DNA of 64,000 nucleotides from Marisa cornuarietis (GCA_004794655.1 SMMW01000576.1:4832001-4896000); one strand, 5' to 3'. Numbered from the stretch's first letter, positions 34,797-49,100 are shown. The notes: generated by a model from the letters alone, not told the origin. Program-made: numbers and translations.

Positions 34797-36639
34797 GTAA
34801 AACAGAACCATGGCTACAGCAGCTCTACCCTCTCCGCTCGTCCTGTGCCGAGACACTGACAAGATAGCAAAGCCAGCAGGTGTCCTTGAGTGGAGAACAC
34901 AGTACATCAGGCATGAAGATCGATCACTGGCCGGAGCTCCTTCAGTTTGTTTCGCAGACCGGTGGTCAACATCGTTGATTCACCCATGTAAACATTTTTT
35001 CCTAACATCCTTAAAAAATCAACACCAACCTCTGCATATTTTCGTAATGGTTGCTTGCTCTCCTGTCCTATGCATGCCAAAATTTTTGTTACAAAATGGG
35101 AATGCTTGTTTGCTCGGGGAATAAACTGCCAGGAGGAGGTCTGAGAAACGATATAAGGGTTACAGATGAAGGGGAGAAGGCTAGGCTCGTTTAAAAGAAT
35201 TGGGGATTAGAGGAGAGACAGGTGTCAGTTGCTTTCAATCTAAAATAATTATCTTCCGGCGCCCCTCCGTGTACGGCGGTTACAGGTGTATATGTCAGCT
35301 GCGAGATGTACAAACAAGGTGCGTTGCATTTCTGCTTCACAGATTTTTGTATATTTATTATGTTTGTATTTGTTTGTACCTAAGAAGAATTTTATTCTAT
35401 GAATAATGGCGAGGTTTTTGAAAATATACTTGTTTGCGCAGCTCTCAATCCAACATGGCTTAACAGTTATTTACAGACTCAAGTCTGCCAACGACAATGT
35501 TTCTTCGTGTAAATAAATGATAAAGTTTTTGGGGTGAGACAGCTTACAAATGTTGAGTGGCAGTATTTAGCAGATTCGATCTGAGAAAAAAGAGTCATTA
35601 AACTATGCAATTGCTTTGGTTGTTCAATGGCGGTTATTACAGTTAGGTGTTGTGGTGATGTGTATACTATATACTAGAGTGCTTGGTGGAGTTTACAACA
35701 AGAAATTAAAGCTTCGTCACACTTTTGCACATACTACAGCTGACAATGCTTTAATTTTTGTGACATTATTATACATATATACAATTATACTAATAGAGAA
35801 CAGAAGAAAGAAAACAGTTGAAACTACCAAGCATTCAATTTCTACTTGTATGAGATGTGTGAGTGTTCGTGCGTGCGTGCACAAATGTTAGACGAGTATA
35901 AACATAATGTTTACTAGGAGAGTTCACGACCTGTCATTAACTGAATATTGTTGTTATTTGACAGTTGATAACAGAGAAACAATGTCGTTGATAATGACAA
36001 AAATACAGTCTATGTATTAGTTTTCAAACCGTACTTTTGCGACTGGTAGCTAAAGTACTTCGTTGGCTTGTGTTTTTTTTTTCCTTCATGGTCTAAAGAA
36101 TCCATTGTCCTCTGAAAGATTTGTTTATTTAATAATTGTGTCACTAACATTGCAATAGTTTTTATTCTGTTCCTCATTACCCCCTTATTATCCACATGCA
36201 TCAGATAATCACAGGAAAAATTGTTTTTATGACAAAATGAAGACAAAAGCCAAAATGTGTTTTCGCAAACTAAATAAGAATTTTATATTTCCTTACAGCT
36301 ATGGTGCTGTGTTCCTTCGATCTTTAAAACTTGGAAGTACATGCTTAGAACCGGATGACTGTTAACGCTATGAGTTTTTGTAGGTATGTACAATGTCGTA
36401 GTTATTTTTATTTTGTACATTTATACATAGAATAAAGAAAAAGCTTGTTTAAACAGTATTTTCTACTTGTGATTTGTAATATTTTTGTATGATTGTATTT
36501 AAATGAGAATGTGCGCTGACGTTCGTTGTATGTTTGTGTGCGTGTTGGTGTATAAGAAAGAAAAAGCGAACGAGAGAGAGAGTTCTGTATAATTTGCTAC
36601 CTAAATGAAAGTCTTAACATAATTTCTTGTTTCAACATC

Positions 36640-36645
36640 TTTATT
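36640..36645 (-). terminator. possible poly(A) signal of the PC-esterase gene
   Basis: AATAAA on the minus strand, 46 bases beyond the stop codon at 36692. Confidence 0.5.
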
Positions 36646-36691
36646 ATGTAGCATTAACCTACCATTTAGATGGAAAGTAAATTACACGAGT

Positions 36692-37392
36692 CTACCACTT
36701 TCCTTCTTCTTTTTGCTCTAATATCCAGTTCAGTAGAATCTGAACTTTAGCCATGTTGGCTCCATAACCGTAGTGCGTGCCATCCACCGAATGCAAAGGG
36801 GCCGTCAGGTTGAAAAAGTCGAAAATGGGTATAGAATAGGCCTGAAGGTACGAGCTCATGATTGTGTTGAACTTCTTCACTCCTTCAAACGACTGAAATG
36901 AAAACAAAGGATTTTTCAACAGTCCCGGTGCATGAGCACCGACCCAGATGACCTTCGGCCAACCCGAGGGTTGAGTGCCGTTTGCCGCCAACTTGGTCCA
37001 GAAATTCAAGAGCGGGTAGAGAAATCCTTTCCATATGGTCAGCGGGAAGAAGTTGTCGTGGATGCCGATGCCAGCTAACACCAGCAGCCTCTCTTTGCGC
37101 AAAGCCGACGTGTGCAGAACGGGGAACACCGGAAGACTGTCGACGGCCTTGAACACCTCGTGATACTCGACCCACACCGACTCCTGGCAAAAGGTTCTGT
37201 TGGTGTCCAGCAGGGCTCGGCAAGCGAGCCCGTTGATCTGGTACATCCCAGTGCACCTTGCGAACACCTCTAGACAAGAAAGACGTTTACAGTTGAGAAG
37301 ATGTGATTGTTTTAACGAGAAAGAGTGAGAGGATTGAGCTAAGCTCGCTAACCTGGGTGTTTGAGGAGGTGGAAGAGCAGAGACACACATAC

Positions 37393-37423
<31 letters not shown>

Positions 37424-38707
37424 CCGTTTTACATACAATCAATCTCACATTCATTTACATTCAGAAACACATACAAACGGACAGATAGACAATGGACACA
37501 GTCTAGTAAATGCAGTAAAAATGATTGGGTTCCCTTTCTACTTGATACACAAAGCTATTTGCACATGTTTCTAAAATTTAATGTGTTTTAAAAAAGCACA
37601 TTTGGATTTTAAAAAATCCCTTCTACGCCATTTAGATGAGTTGTATAACTCATACGAAATTCTTTTTTCTGACGGGAATGAAAGTCTGGCTTAAGCAGTT
37701 TTTCCTTATTAAAAAAAAAGTTTAGTTTTAAAAAGTTCTCAAACTGTGTCATGCACTGTGTTTTTATAAAATTGATCATGTAAACAGATTTCACGCCTAA
37801 AGTATTTAAAGGTGATTAAAACGTGTTGTGCAGCTGGCCCTTGGTGTCAGAACTTTCTCATTAATAAAAAAATTCTTTAAACATGCATTTTCCAATCGAG
37901 TGACTATGACAGCAACAACAACAACAATGCTGGAAGACTTGGACTTTGCCGATGACATTGCCCTGTTGTCACACCGCCACCAAAGACATGCAGGAGAAAA
38001 CAAATGCCTTCTCAGAAACAGCTGGAAACCTTGGCTCGAAGGTCAGCGCAGAGAAAACGAAAAGTATGAGAGTGAACGCCAGACTCCAAGAAAACATCAA
38101 ACTAAATGGAGAAGAAATTGAGGAAGTTGACAGTTTTACCTATCTTGGGTCCAAGATGTCAAACACCGGGGATGCGGAGGTGGAGATTTGGGCCCGACTG
38201 GCGAAAGCCAACTAGGCCTTCACCTCACTCAGGAGCTTATGGAAGGCAAAAAACATCAGCCAGAAGACCAAGCTGAGAATCTTCAAGTCAAATGTGATCA
38301 GCACCCTCCTTTATGGATCATAATCATGGAAGATGACCAAAAACATCGGTAACAGGCTTGACGTCTTCCAAAACAGATGCCTCAGGCGCATACTTAACAT
38401 CTTTTGGCCAAACACCATCACCAATGAAGAACTCCACCGAAGAACTGAAACCGAGTCCATCACCACGCAGGTTCAACGAAGGCGTTGGCGATGGATTGGA
38501 CATGTGCTCCGCCAGCAGACAGCAGACCTCTCTCGAATCACCCTCCAGACGGCCGAAGAAAACGAGGCCGCCCAAAGGAAACCTGGAGAAGAACAGTGGA
38601 AGGAAAGGAAAGGAAAGGGCTGGACATGGGGTCACCTGGAGCGGGTTTCAGCCGATCGACATCAGTGGCGGGCTCTGGTTGAGGCCTTATGTGCAACTAG
38701 CACGAAG

Positions 38708-38769
<62 letters not shown>

Positions 38770-38881
38770 CCACCAGCAAACGACCAGTGAAATTTTGTCG
38801 AGGTCCCAGATCGGGTAATGTAACTATATACAGACGACCCCTTCTAATCCCTAATCACAGAATTACCCCTAACCTTCTCAC

Positions 38882-38954
<73 letters not shown>

Positions 38955-39727
38955 ACATGCAGTAACTATGTTTCTTACTTGGATCAGCGTTCTTCTTGAG
39001 GGCGCCAGTGAAAAAGTCGCCGGAGAGCAGCATGGCCAGGGTGACAAAGACGGCGCAGGAAGGAGTCTCCGACCACCAGAAGCCTTGTGCCCCTCAGCAG
39101 GCCACACGCCTGGGAGGACGTGAACTGCCGCGGGCGGCACTCTGGACGGACTGGCACCCACACACTCAGCTCCGCGTGCAGGGGAACACGCGAGTCGTAG
39201 CACGCGCCGCAGCGGCAGTCGAGGGCAGAGCTGTTGTCGCAGCGATACTCCCGACAGCATGGAATGGGGCCTCTGGGGTTGCAGACTGCTCTGAACGACA
39301 TGAAGCCGTCCAAGGAGAAGGTTTCGTAAGGGACGTTGCCGCAGAGACCGTCTGCCCTCTGCAAGGAGGCCGGAATATTGTATTCGCTGCGTGTGTTTAC
39401 GAGGTACTCATCCATTTCCTGCACTTCCAGGCTGCTGACGTTCTGTCTTGGAAGCCAGACGCCATCGAGCATGTGAGGGAGGACGCCTGGGCATTGGTCA
39501 GTGGTCTCTCCTGCGCCGATGGGAGTCCAGACAGGGAAAGATTTTTGGTGCTGGACATTCGGCAATAGTTTACTCACATGGAGATGTGAGATGATGACAA
39601 ACGCGATGGTGACAACGGACACTACAACACAAAAAAGCCCTTGAACAGGCCACTTGGGCCACACTGGGACGCACCGGGGTGTCATGTGCCTTATGAGAAA
39701 AAGACGAAACTCACGAAGAATATTCAT
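36692..39727 (-). CDS. type II membrane PC-esterase (SGNH/GDSL, NXPE/Cas1p-like), frameshifted as sequenced
   Basis: Two exons on the minus strand, 39727-38979 and 37269-36692, about 441 residues. A short N-terminal tail is followed by one membrane segment (residues about 29-47) and a luminal domain: GPIPCCREYRC with further paired Cys, W-V-P...C, and the nucleophile box VVGDSFLR (Ser near 222). The C-terminal exon gives the Asp-x-x-His pair in DGTHYG. This is the layout of PC-esterase-domain proteins, which probably act on acyl groups of glycans in the Golgi; substrate unknown. Just after GDSFLR (about 39046-39052) the frame must shift: the family-like VFVTLAMLLSGDFFTGALKK is in the +1 frame, and only that frame matches the splice phase into exon 2. 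In-frame ATG 39751 is an alternative start, but an acceptor-like AAACAG precedes 39727. Confidence 0.78.
37925..38769 (+). mobile_element. RTE-type LINE fragment with (GATT)n tail, inside the PC-esterase intron
   Basis: Plus-strand reading in shifting frames: DLDFADDIALLSH, GNLGSKVSAEKTKSMRVN, VDSFTYLGSKMS, TKLRIFKSNVISTLLYG, NRCLRRILNIFWP, RRRWRWIGHVLRQ, GWTWGHLERVSADRHQWR and ALCATSTKMID. This is the C-terminal half of a reverse transcriptase, starting at the FADD box, so the copy is 5'-truncated. The reading frame ends inside the GATT microsatellite at 38710-38769. A few stops and indels (for example near 37985, 38214 and 38322) make it inactive. It is antisense to the host gene. Confidence 0.85.
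38886..38953 (+). repeat. (TG)n microsatellite next to a splice donor
   Basis: About 34 TG units, read as CA on the PC-esterase transcript, starting 26 bases inside the intron from the donor at 38978. Confidence 0.95.
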
Positions 39728-39751
39728 TAATTTGCTGTTTAAAAAAATCAT

Positions 39752-41529
39752 TTAAGCTAGGCTGGTGTGAAAGTTTAGTCTTACTGGAAAGAAGTGAAAT
39801 GCTTCTCTTGTCGACTACTTTCCTTGTGTCGTGTGTCAGAAATTCTTCGGTTTCTGTGTGTCTCACAGCACAATAGAGGGTTTTAGAAAAAGACAGGCAG
39901 TCCCTAGCAGACGACTTTTCGATATCATTTCCAAGGATATTTTATCCCGTTCGCAAGGGGTCGAGACCTTTTTCTCTGACTCCCTCCTGTTGTACGTCAC
40001 GCGTCGTCTGCTAGAAGCTTCTGGAGCTGCTGTCTGTGCTGAAGTCGTCGGATATAAGGTACGAAGGGTGGAAGAAATAAAGAAAAGCCGTGACTTCTCA
40101 CATAAAGGAGTAGACAAAAGACGACGACGAATCGGAAGAATAAGATGAAAAAATGAAGAAGCCTGTGGCAAAAACAAAAGGAACATGAAAAAACTCCCCG
40201 CTCCAAGTTCCACCTTTAGCTAAGGCCTAACACAATCCTGTAAAAATCTCCCTACAAATATTCAAACATCAGTTTTAAAAAGGGTGCGCGCCACATGCGC
40301 CGCGACCCAAAAATGACATCCTCAAACTAACCAACATGAAATATAACTAACACACAGAGGTCACATTCTTAAACTAGCCGAACACGATTTGTTTCTAACA
40401 CACACACAGACTCGCTCTCTAGTACACGCGCATCTTCTCACCCGCTATTCAGGACCGCAACGAAGAAGATGTGGGAACAGAAAAGAAATCGCGCACTCAC
40501 CCACACGGCTTGTGCTATATCCGGCGATCACCCGTTCGCCAAAACAGCTCCAGAAGCCCACACGGTCTCACCCCCGTCCCTTGTGGTCACTGTAAGTGTA
40601 GACTTTTCTTCCAAATCTCACGCTATGATTGAAGGCCTCGGGGGGGGGGGGATTTCTCAGATCGCTCTGGCAGAGTTGTGCCGCAGTAATTTTCTTTTGT
40701 GGATTTGTACGTGTAACCGTTCATTTCGTCATCGTTGTGGTCATTAATGGTTTGACAGGAACGTCGTGAGTGGTTGTGTGTTCGTGCTGGCTGGTTGAGC
40801 GGCTGCAAGCGTGCGCATGCGGCGACGCTGGGGGTGATGTGCGACACCTTGGACGTCGACAAGTTACGTCACAGGGACTGACAGAATGATCAATCATCCG
40901 GGTTAAAAATCAGTCATCTTATAGCATTCGGGAGGAAAGTCGTTGATTAGAGCTATTTAGAGCTATATGTGTAGCTTGAACGAGATCTCATCAGTGACCA
41001 CACATTTTTCGACCGCAATTTTTACGTGTAGCTTGACTTTCAAACAGCTTTAACACACATATAGCATATCTTCACTGACGTGTCTGTTGTCTGGAAATGT
41101 ATAAAGGACATAAAGGAAATAAATAAATCAGAAATTGCGTCAGTCAAGATGTGCAAAAAAATTAGATGAAGTTTATGTAACAGGGTGGGACGAGGTTCAC
41201 TTGCTCAGTCTCACCACAATGATTAAGACAACACCGTCGTGGGTTGAATCCGGTTTACTATTGTGTCAGAGGATAGGTCTGACTAGGCGAAAGCTCTAAC
41301 AACTTGGTGGGGCGATGCGACCACCTCTCTTCTCTCCGTTCGACTCTCCTCTCTCCTCCCTCTCTCACCCTCTTATCCCCCTCATACCCGACTTTTCTAG
41401 AAGCCCTGTCCTTGTTACTAGGCGACCCCCTTCCGCTCTCCTTCGGCCGGGTCGCCATTCGGCCAGTGGTTTTCCCCAACCCCCTCCCACTCTCTTTCGG
41501 TCACAAGGTATGTCACCTACCTTTCTATC

Positions 41530-41586
<57 letters not shown>

Positions 41587-43140
41587 AATGCGTGTGTGTA
41601 CCTGTGTCTGTGCGTGCCATAACCCATACTACTATATTTATACAATTAAAACCTAAACGCATATCAATTATATATCTTCGATCTGTCATGCACCTTGTGA
41701 GATTGCGTACGGATGTGGAAAAAAAGAGGGAAATTTTTTTTATATAGAAAACAATAATTCAGCTGATCAAGATATTCACACAGCCAAAAACAATTATATT
41801 ATTCTCCTAGCTTCTATAATCACTATATGCACTGATGAATTATTTTAATTGCTTCATTGGCATTTTAATTTGAACTTTAAAGTCTTTATGAACTATATGA
41901 ACCTTGGCGAGAAACGTTTATCGCCCTCCCCCTCCCCTCTCCCCCCACTTCCATCTCCTCGTTCCTTCTTCCCCTTACCCACCCGAAAAAATGTACGCTC
42001 ATCGTCAAATCACGGACGTGGTCAAGTACAGACTTCTATTATCAGAGATGCGTCTTTTGTCAAGCAGACTGCTATGATGAATAACTCTGTGTGGTCAAGC
42101 GGCTCACTCAACAATTATTTCCCTTGAAGACGCAAAAAAGGAGCGGTCACAGACTTCTATGATTCTGTGGGAGCCGTGGTTTCTAGCTCGCTTTCTAAAA
42201 CCGGAAATAAAAAGCATTATAATTAAAGAGAAGAAATACTTTTCATCACTAATTAAAATAATTCACATATGTAGAAGAGAGAAAACTTCATTTTCAGTAT
42301 ACATACACATTTTAATAATCAATTTCTGCTCGAGCGCGTGGCATTCGTCGATTCGAAACGGAAGTTTTGATCACGTGGTTAGAAACGACCTCCCTGGTGC
42401 AAGTGCGATCCTAAAAACTGGATAGTCTGTTCTGTTGGGATTACAAGCTATATGCTGTTCGTTAGACGTGAAGCAGATGGATTTACGCTAGAGGTAATCC
42501 CATACGTGTTTACACTTGCGTCGAAAACTTTCCTGATACTCTGGCTCTTTTCATCTTTTCAATTTTGTTTCTGACATCACACAGCTTTCTTAAAATTATA
42601 CCTGTTCACTGATCAGATTTATTTTACATATACATATATATGTTTCTTCTGCGAGACCAGGGATAATATACATGTAAATATTAAACAATATTATATATAT
42701 AATGTGATTTTTGTGGAAAATTGCATATTGTGTTGTGTAGAAAATATATAGGCTATATAATACGCTCATTGGAAAGTTTTTGTATGCATGATTACTTAAT
42801 TGCCTCCAAAGTGTTATATATCTATATATATATATATAGAGAGAGAGCAATAACAACTTTTTCCGTCACCCATTTTGTTTTTCTGTTAGCTTGATGTATT
42901 TACGTTTTTTATGCACAAAGCTCAAAACAAGCAAAATGAATCTGTATCATATATTTCTGCATGACTGTCATATCATTCTCAACTGTTGGAACTATAAATA
43001 TTTTTCTGTTTTAAAAGGTAGGTTATGCAGAATGAATGGCATGGGCATCAAATAGTGATATTTACTAACTGTGAAAATCACTGAGGAGAAGTATGAAGAA
43101 GAATTCGAATCTGGCAGACTAAATCCAAACGTTAAGAAAC
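39752..43140. other. divergent intergenic region
   Basis: Separates the 5' end of the PC-esterase gene (-) from the doublecortin-PLAT gene (+). It should hold both promoters; I identify no reliable core element. Contents seen: a G-run at 40641-40650, pyrimidine-rich sequence 41325-41520, a TG microsatellite, and TA/GA runs near 42820-42848. A tRNA-like B-box (GGGTTGAATCC near 41240) hints at a SINE remnant but is too weak to call. Confidence 0.55.
41532..41585 (+). repeat. (TG)n microsatellite
   Basis: About 27 TG units. Confidence 0.95.
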
Positions 43141-46100
43141 ATGGCATCAAAAGTAAAGTTACGATCCTCCGCAAGTGGAGAGTCTTTTAGAAGAACGTTA
43201 CTTGATCCTATTATGGCCAAAACATGCTACTTTTACAAAGATGGAGATCTCAGGACAGACAAGATAAAAATTGCGATACATCCTGGACGTCATCGAAGAC
43301 TGGAGACATTGTATCAAGAATTGTCCAGCAAGATGCGAGACTTGCCTTATGGCGTGAGAAGTATCTTTACACCACATGGTAATGATGCCATCCGACTTAT
43401 CGATCAGCTGGAAAATAATGGTCATTACATATGCTCCACTTACAGACACAAAGCTGAAGGGTTAGATTTGAACAGACTGATCCCTCGTGTCCGCTGGAGC
43501 TACAATAAACCTCCTAGTGGCACAAGAAATTTAAATGCCTTGCTTCATGACCCTGACTATGAAGATCCACCACGTGTGAAGAAAGCACGCTATGCTCGTG
43601 AACATCGCATGGCTTATGAATACAACCGGTCTTTGCCAAAGAAAATTACTGTGCTTCGTAATGGAGATCCTAAGCAGCAACATATTTTGCTGATCAACAG
43701 GAGAACAGCTCAGAATTTTGATCAGATCATGTCAGACTTGAGTGATATGTTCGGCTCAGCCATACACACATTGTACACAATGGAAGGACGCAGAGTAAGC
43801 CAAACCTAAACTTTAAAAAAATTTAATATCAGACAGATTTGAGACAGAACATGACTAGATGGGTAGATAAAGAACAAAATTATTGCAAGAATTTTATGTA
43901 TCACTCACTCTTCTGTCTTTTCTATTCTTCACTGCTTTCTTTCCTTTCTTGCTCACTTTTTTATTTCCTTTTCTCTTCTTTTTCTTTTCTCTATCTCTCT
44001 TATTTACAGAATAACAATTAATGTAATCATTGCTGTTGGATTAGTTTATTTTTTGACAAGAGACAGTGGCGAGGAAGGAATTTTAAATATCATCACAATG
44101 CTTGCTAGTGTAAGTCTGAATCAGATGAATGGGGAGCAGAACAATGAGAACAATAACTTCATGAAAGTATATTAAGAGTTTATTACTTTTTTGGTAGGTG
44201 TCTGGTTTGGCACAACTGTTCAATGGACCAGAAGTGTTGGTTGCTGGTGGAAAAGAGCCATTCCGATATATGGTGGGGGAGTTTTTTGAACCTCGCCCAC
44301 CAGCTGGCCAGCCACTAAAACATACAAGAAGTCGACTTAACACTGGTGATTTTGTTGCCAACAAAATGAGAGATCGTCGTGATCGCATGCTAAACACTAG
44401 TAAGTAGAACAAATATTTTTTTTAATGGATGCATGTGTGAGTGTGTGTGTGCATCCATGTGATCGTTCTTGTGGTTTTTTTTGGTGTTTTACATGTGACA
44501 TGCATTCTGTTGGACTTAATTACCAATCAGTTAAGAGATTCTAAGGCTCATTTCAGTGCCACAATAAATGTAATGAACATAACTGTATTTTCTATTGCAG
44601 AGGGTCGCTGGAAAGTGTGGATAACTACCAATGAACTGTCCACAGCAGGAACAACGGCACAGGTAACCTTGACTGTTTATGGGCACAAAGGCTCTAGCTC
44701 TCTACTTCCTCTTGGCTTTGGGGATGGACAACATTTTCAGAGTGGCCACATTGATGAATTTGACGTAAGTTGAATATCCTATTTGCTGAATTAAAAAAAA
44801 AAACAACTTATGTATTGCATTGATATTTTGAAGAAATCTGTGTTCAAATATGCTATTTTTTTAATTATGGATTGTTTACTGTGATATGTAACAGAAATTA
44901 GACCAGTGTAGTTCAAACTGGTAATTGTATGTATTCCATTTTGCACCCTGGCTCTGCTTACAGTTTGCATGTGTAGATTTGTGCCTTTCTGTCCTTTGGA
45001 GTATACTCCTTAATTGTTTTCCTTTTTTTTTAACTTCTGAAACTTTGAGTGAAATGTTTATTATAAACTATCTTCTTTCACACACATTCACCGCGATAAA
45101 GGCTAGAAATGCCAGTATTTCAGAAAGTAACAAAAAGAATCTAGACCCTTATTCAAACTTTTCTGATGTCATGATAAGCAAATATGCATCAGATTCTGTG
45201 TGAGTTGCTACCCATTTTTTTCAATGCACTGCTAGCAGAGTTTGGGAGAAAAGCAGGGAACTGGGAACTTGAACAGTTTTATCATTCATGCTTTATTTGA
45301 GGTCATGAATGACAGAAGGAAGTGTCTGTGAAGATTTCATTACCAGTGCGCTGCACAAACACTTTTTCAGGCCTCATTTCTTTTGATAGGCATGGTTCTG
45401 GTGCTCAAAGAAGCCTACACATGTTTTTATTTAATGTTAAAGCCTTGGTGCAATTCTAGAGAAGGGTGTTGGAGGGAGGGGGTGTATTTGGGTGGGTGTA
45501 ATGTAAAGAATTTGAGATAAGGTAAGTGACTCTTGACCTAGGTTTTCTAAAGGGCACACCTACTGAGCAACACTTGGATTCAAGTCAAAGTGTGCATTTA
45601 TTCCCTTCCACCTGTTCATGGTTACTCATGCATTTTTTCCCATGTATATTCTGTACTTTATTATGTCAGTCACCTTTTATTTTTAGTGGTTAGTCAAATG
45701 CAGTGCAAGCTACTTAAATAGTGAAGTTAAAATTCATAGCGTGTCACTTATTGTAAAAATAGCTGTTTGTGAAAGAATTAAATTCCAAATAAATATAAAA
45801 TCTCACTGAATTGCAGGACATGAAGCATACTCATTTTTCAAAACAATTTAATGTTTATCCTGCTGATTTGTTATCATAAAAAGAACTAAATAAAAACATT
45901 TCACTACCTTCATTTACCCGGCACACACCAGATGAGAATATTCAACATCTCCATGTCTCTCTGATCCACCAAATGCCTGGACTTCAAATGTTACCATATG
46001 TTGCACATATGAGATTGTTATTGTGTGGTTGGTATAATCAGATGTTATGGCTAAAAATTCCCCCTGGGCTTATAGCCAATAAATAAAAAATAAATAAAAT

Positions 46101-49100
46101 GAAAACTTGTATACGCTGAGCTCTGGTGTATCAATTTGCATTAAATATCAGTTCGGAGACCAGCTCGGCTTAGGGTATTGTATGATCAGCTAGCTGCCAA
46201 CTAAAGAAGAAAGGAAACCAAAACTAAGTTTAAAGAAATGATTCAAGTGAGGTCAGGGGAAGTGGTAACGTTTGTCAAATTTTACTGTCACCTACATTTT
46301 CTTAAGCTTTAAACTATATTTGTTGACTATGGCCATGATCATGATCGATGCTGTAACCCACACTGTGATGAAATTTCTAGCAAACCTTATATTAATTAAA
46401 TTATGCATGGTATGGTGTCTCAATCAGGATTGTCACACATATATCTGATTTCTTCACACCAGCCCCATGTGCCCCCTTCATTCTAAGTATGCCCATCCAT
46501 GTTCACAGCCTTTCAGTAAAGGGTTACACCACATTTCTCATTGATGTCTTTGAGGAAACTTCCAGATATTATTTCCTTCTCCTGCAACAGTGTTAAAGAA
46601 GAAGTCAAATTCAAAGGATCAGTAATAAGATGTAAGATTTAAAGTAGAAGATTAGAGAAAGGAAAGAAAGCAGATTTGTGTGACAATTCTCATATTTTTG
46701 GTAACATAAGACAAAACTAAAAGTTATGTCAAACAAAAAGAAGTCCCTTCTAACTTCATCAGATATTTTACTGCTTAAAATATTTGTATCTCTTCCCACT
46801 TCTTTTTTTTTCTTCTAATTTGAACATTCTCAGGAGACGGGAGGAAGGGTGTGGGTGAAAATAACATGCATTTCAGGCAATTATTTTTGACCTGATAAAT
46901 GTTTTTAATTATACCTGTCATATGGAAGTGAAAACACCTGTAATTTATTATTGTTGGCACCTGAGGAAAAGTAGCCTGTTATGAAAAAGCTACAGGTGGG
47001 AGGGCCGTGAAGTAGATATTTCTCAAGGCTGAGATAATGGAGTAAAAAAAATGTTTGCATACTCAGTAGAGTTTACTAAACATTTGTGTCTCCATGGTGG
47101 TCTTCCAAAGCTACCATTGTCATCATAATAGTTGTACCACTGTCCCCTCCCGAATTAGATTCTTACTGCTCTTGATTTACTGAGATCAGATAATGAGAAA
47201 AATCCTAAAATATATCCTGGAAGTACTGATAAGAGACTTGTAAATCTGGTGATACGATACCACCATTTTTTTTATGAGGACTGACAGCTGAACATTCTTG
47301 TGTTGCTGTTGAAAATTATATTATATGCCAGGAAGACATTTTCTTTTAGGTGTCATGAAGGTACTAATGAAGAAGTGTAACTCTGGGTGACAGTTTTGAT
47401 GAAACAGAGGTGGGCCATTGTTTTTGATGTCAACAAAATCTGTTAAGGACTGCAAACCCTATTAATAATTTCTGTTTAGTGTCTGTGTGAAGAAATGAGT
47501 TTTTCTTATTTAGCAGAACAGCCAGAAACTGAAACAATGTATGTTAATATGAGGTTTTAAAGATTTATTTCAGAAATTACTCCTCGATCATTAAAAGCAT
47601 ATATTTAAAAAAAAACCTTAAGAATGCATGCATCTGTGTGTGAGTGAGTGTGTGTGTTTACAGATAAATTTACACATTCAAACTCACACTCAGTGCTTCT
47701 TATATATGTACGTATGTATGTTGCTGTTGACTAATGAAACATTCTTAATAGAATAAAATCAAATTAAAGGAGTTTTCATATAATTTCAGTAATTTCAACT
47801 CAAACATTTGAAAAATAATTTTGTAGAAACATGAGAGAGAAAGTGATTTTTACAGATAATTGTTGGCTCCATTGGTGAGATGTACAAGATACGCATTGCC
47901 CATGACAACACCGGAAGTTTCCCAGGGTGGCTGTGTGATGAAGTGCGTATGATAGACAAGGACACCAATGAGGAACTTATCTTCCCAGTCAAACGCTGGC
48001 TAGCTAGGGATGAGGATGATCATGAGATCTGTCGAGAACTGCCTGTTGTTCGTCGTGGTGATCCACATCTGCCAGGTAAGTCTTCCCACACCTATAAATC
48101 ATGTGTGTGTGTGAGACAGTGAGTGATATAAGATAGGAAGTGTAATGTTGGTGTTGTGTTCCTGCCCATACATAAAAGTTGAAACGAAACTCTTTTGAAA
48201 AGTGTATAAAACATACCAGATTCAACATTGAATATTATGTAACAGCTAATAATATTCTTCTGTATGATCATAAATTGATTCTAGTGATCAAGTATGATGT
48301 TGCTGTGGTCACTGGAGACCTGTGGAATGGTGGAACAGATGCTAATGTGTATCTCACCATCTATGGTGAGCGTGGAGACACAGGTGTGAGGCAACTTTAC
48401 TCTCCCTGTAAAGACAAGGTCTTCCGAAAAGGACAGGTTAGTGATCTTTCTCTGCTGGACTGTATGAACCATTAATGTAATGCTGTTTGGAAAAATAGAA
48501 AATACTTGCCAGTGGGATATTTGTGCTGTTTCATTCTTGCATTTGAAGGATTTTTGGTCTCATTATCCCATGGACATGCACACCACCTGGACATACACAG
48601 AAATACAAACAAGCATACAATTTCGTTTTTAAGTCAGGTGTATTTTTGTGAAAATTGAGAAGTCAGAGATACTCCTCAATATCACAGATGAGTGGTGCTC
48701 AGTGAAGAATTTAAAAAAAATTATTAATGTATTAATATCAACATGGAAGGTCTTATTCAAACTATCAGAGCATTGTACAAAGGATCAGATAAGAGATCTG
48801 ACAACAGTGGGTGTTCACAAGTGCTGCCCTCTGTCATTTGTACTGTTCAATGTCTTTCTGGAAAACATATATGAGAAGCTCTCCACAACCACTGCACCTC
48901 TGTCTCCATTGGTGGGAGACCCGTGTGCAATTTGCACTTTGCAAATAACATTGACCCGATGAAGAACGATAACATTGAACTGCTAGACTTCACAGACTGA
49001 AATTGCAAGTACAAACAGGATGGAGATCAGCACTGACAAGAACACAGAATCAACACCACCAGGCACAGCAAGGATCACAACAATGACAGCAGCAATGGCC

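Larger units (their letters stand above)
34541..36691. other. convergent intergenic region
   Basis: Lies between the stop of the SEA/EGF gene (+) and the stop of the PC-esterase gene (-). Apart from the GAT microsatellite I see AT-rich sequence and no supported gene. It should contain both 3' untranslated regions. Confidence 0.6.

Noticed and set aside
34680..34907. Minus-strand open frame with a poly-His run
   Set aside because: Produced by the GAT microsatellite; nothing else supports a gene.
36885..37277. 130-residue minus-strand frame over the PC-esterase second exon
   Set aside because: It is the alternative frame of the real exon; the real frame has the conserved Asp-x-x-His and the correct splice phase.
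38324..38711. Several overlapping open frames on both strands
   Set aside because: They are shadows of the LINE fragment; only the frame with RRRWRWIGHVLR and ERVSADRHQWR matches a protein family.
38996..39568. 190-residue plus-strand frame
   Set aside because: Antisense of the PC-esterase first exon; no recognisable motif, and its composition follows from the GC-rich opposite strand.
41195..41290. tRNA-like A and B boxes (GGGTTGAATCC)
   Set aside because: No cloverleaf can be drawn and no conserved SINE body or tail follows; too weak to annotate as a tRNA or SINE.
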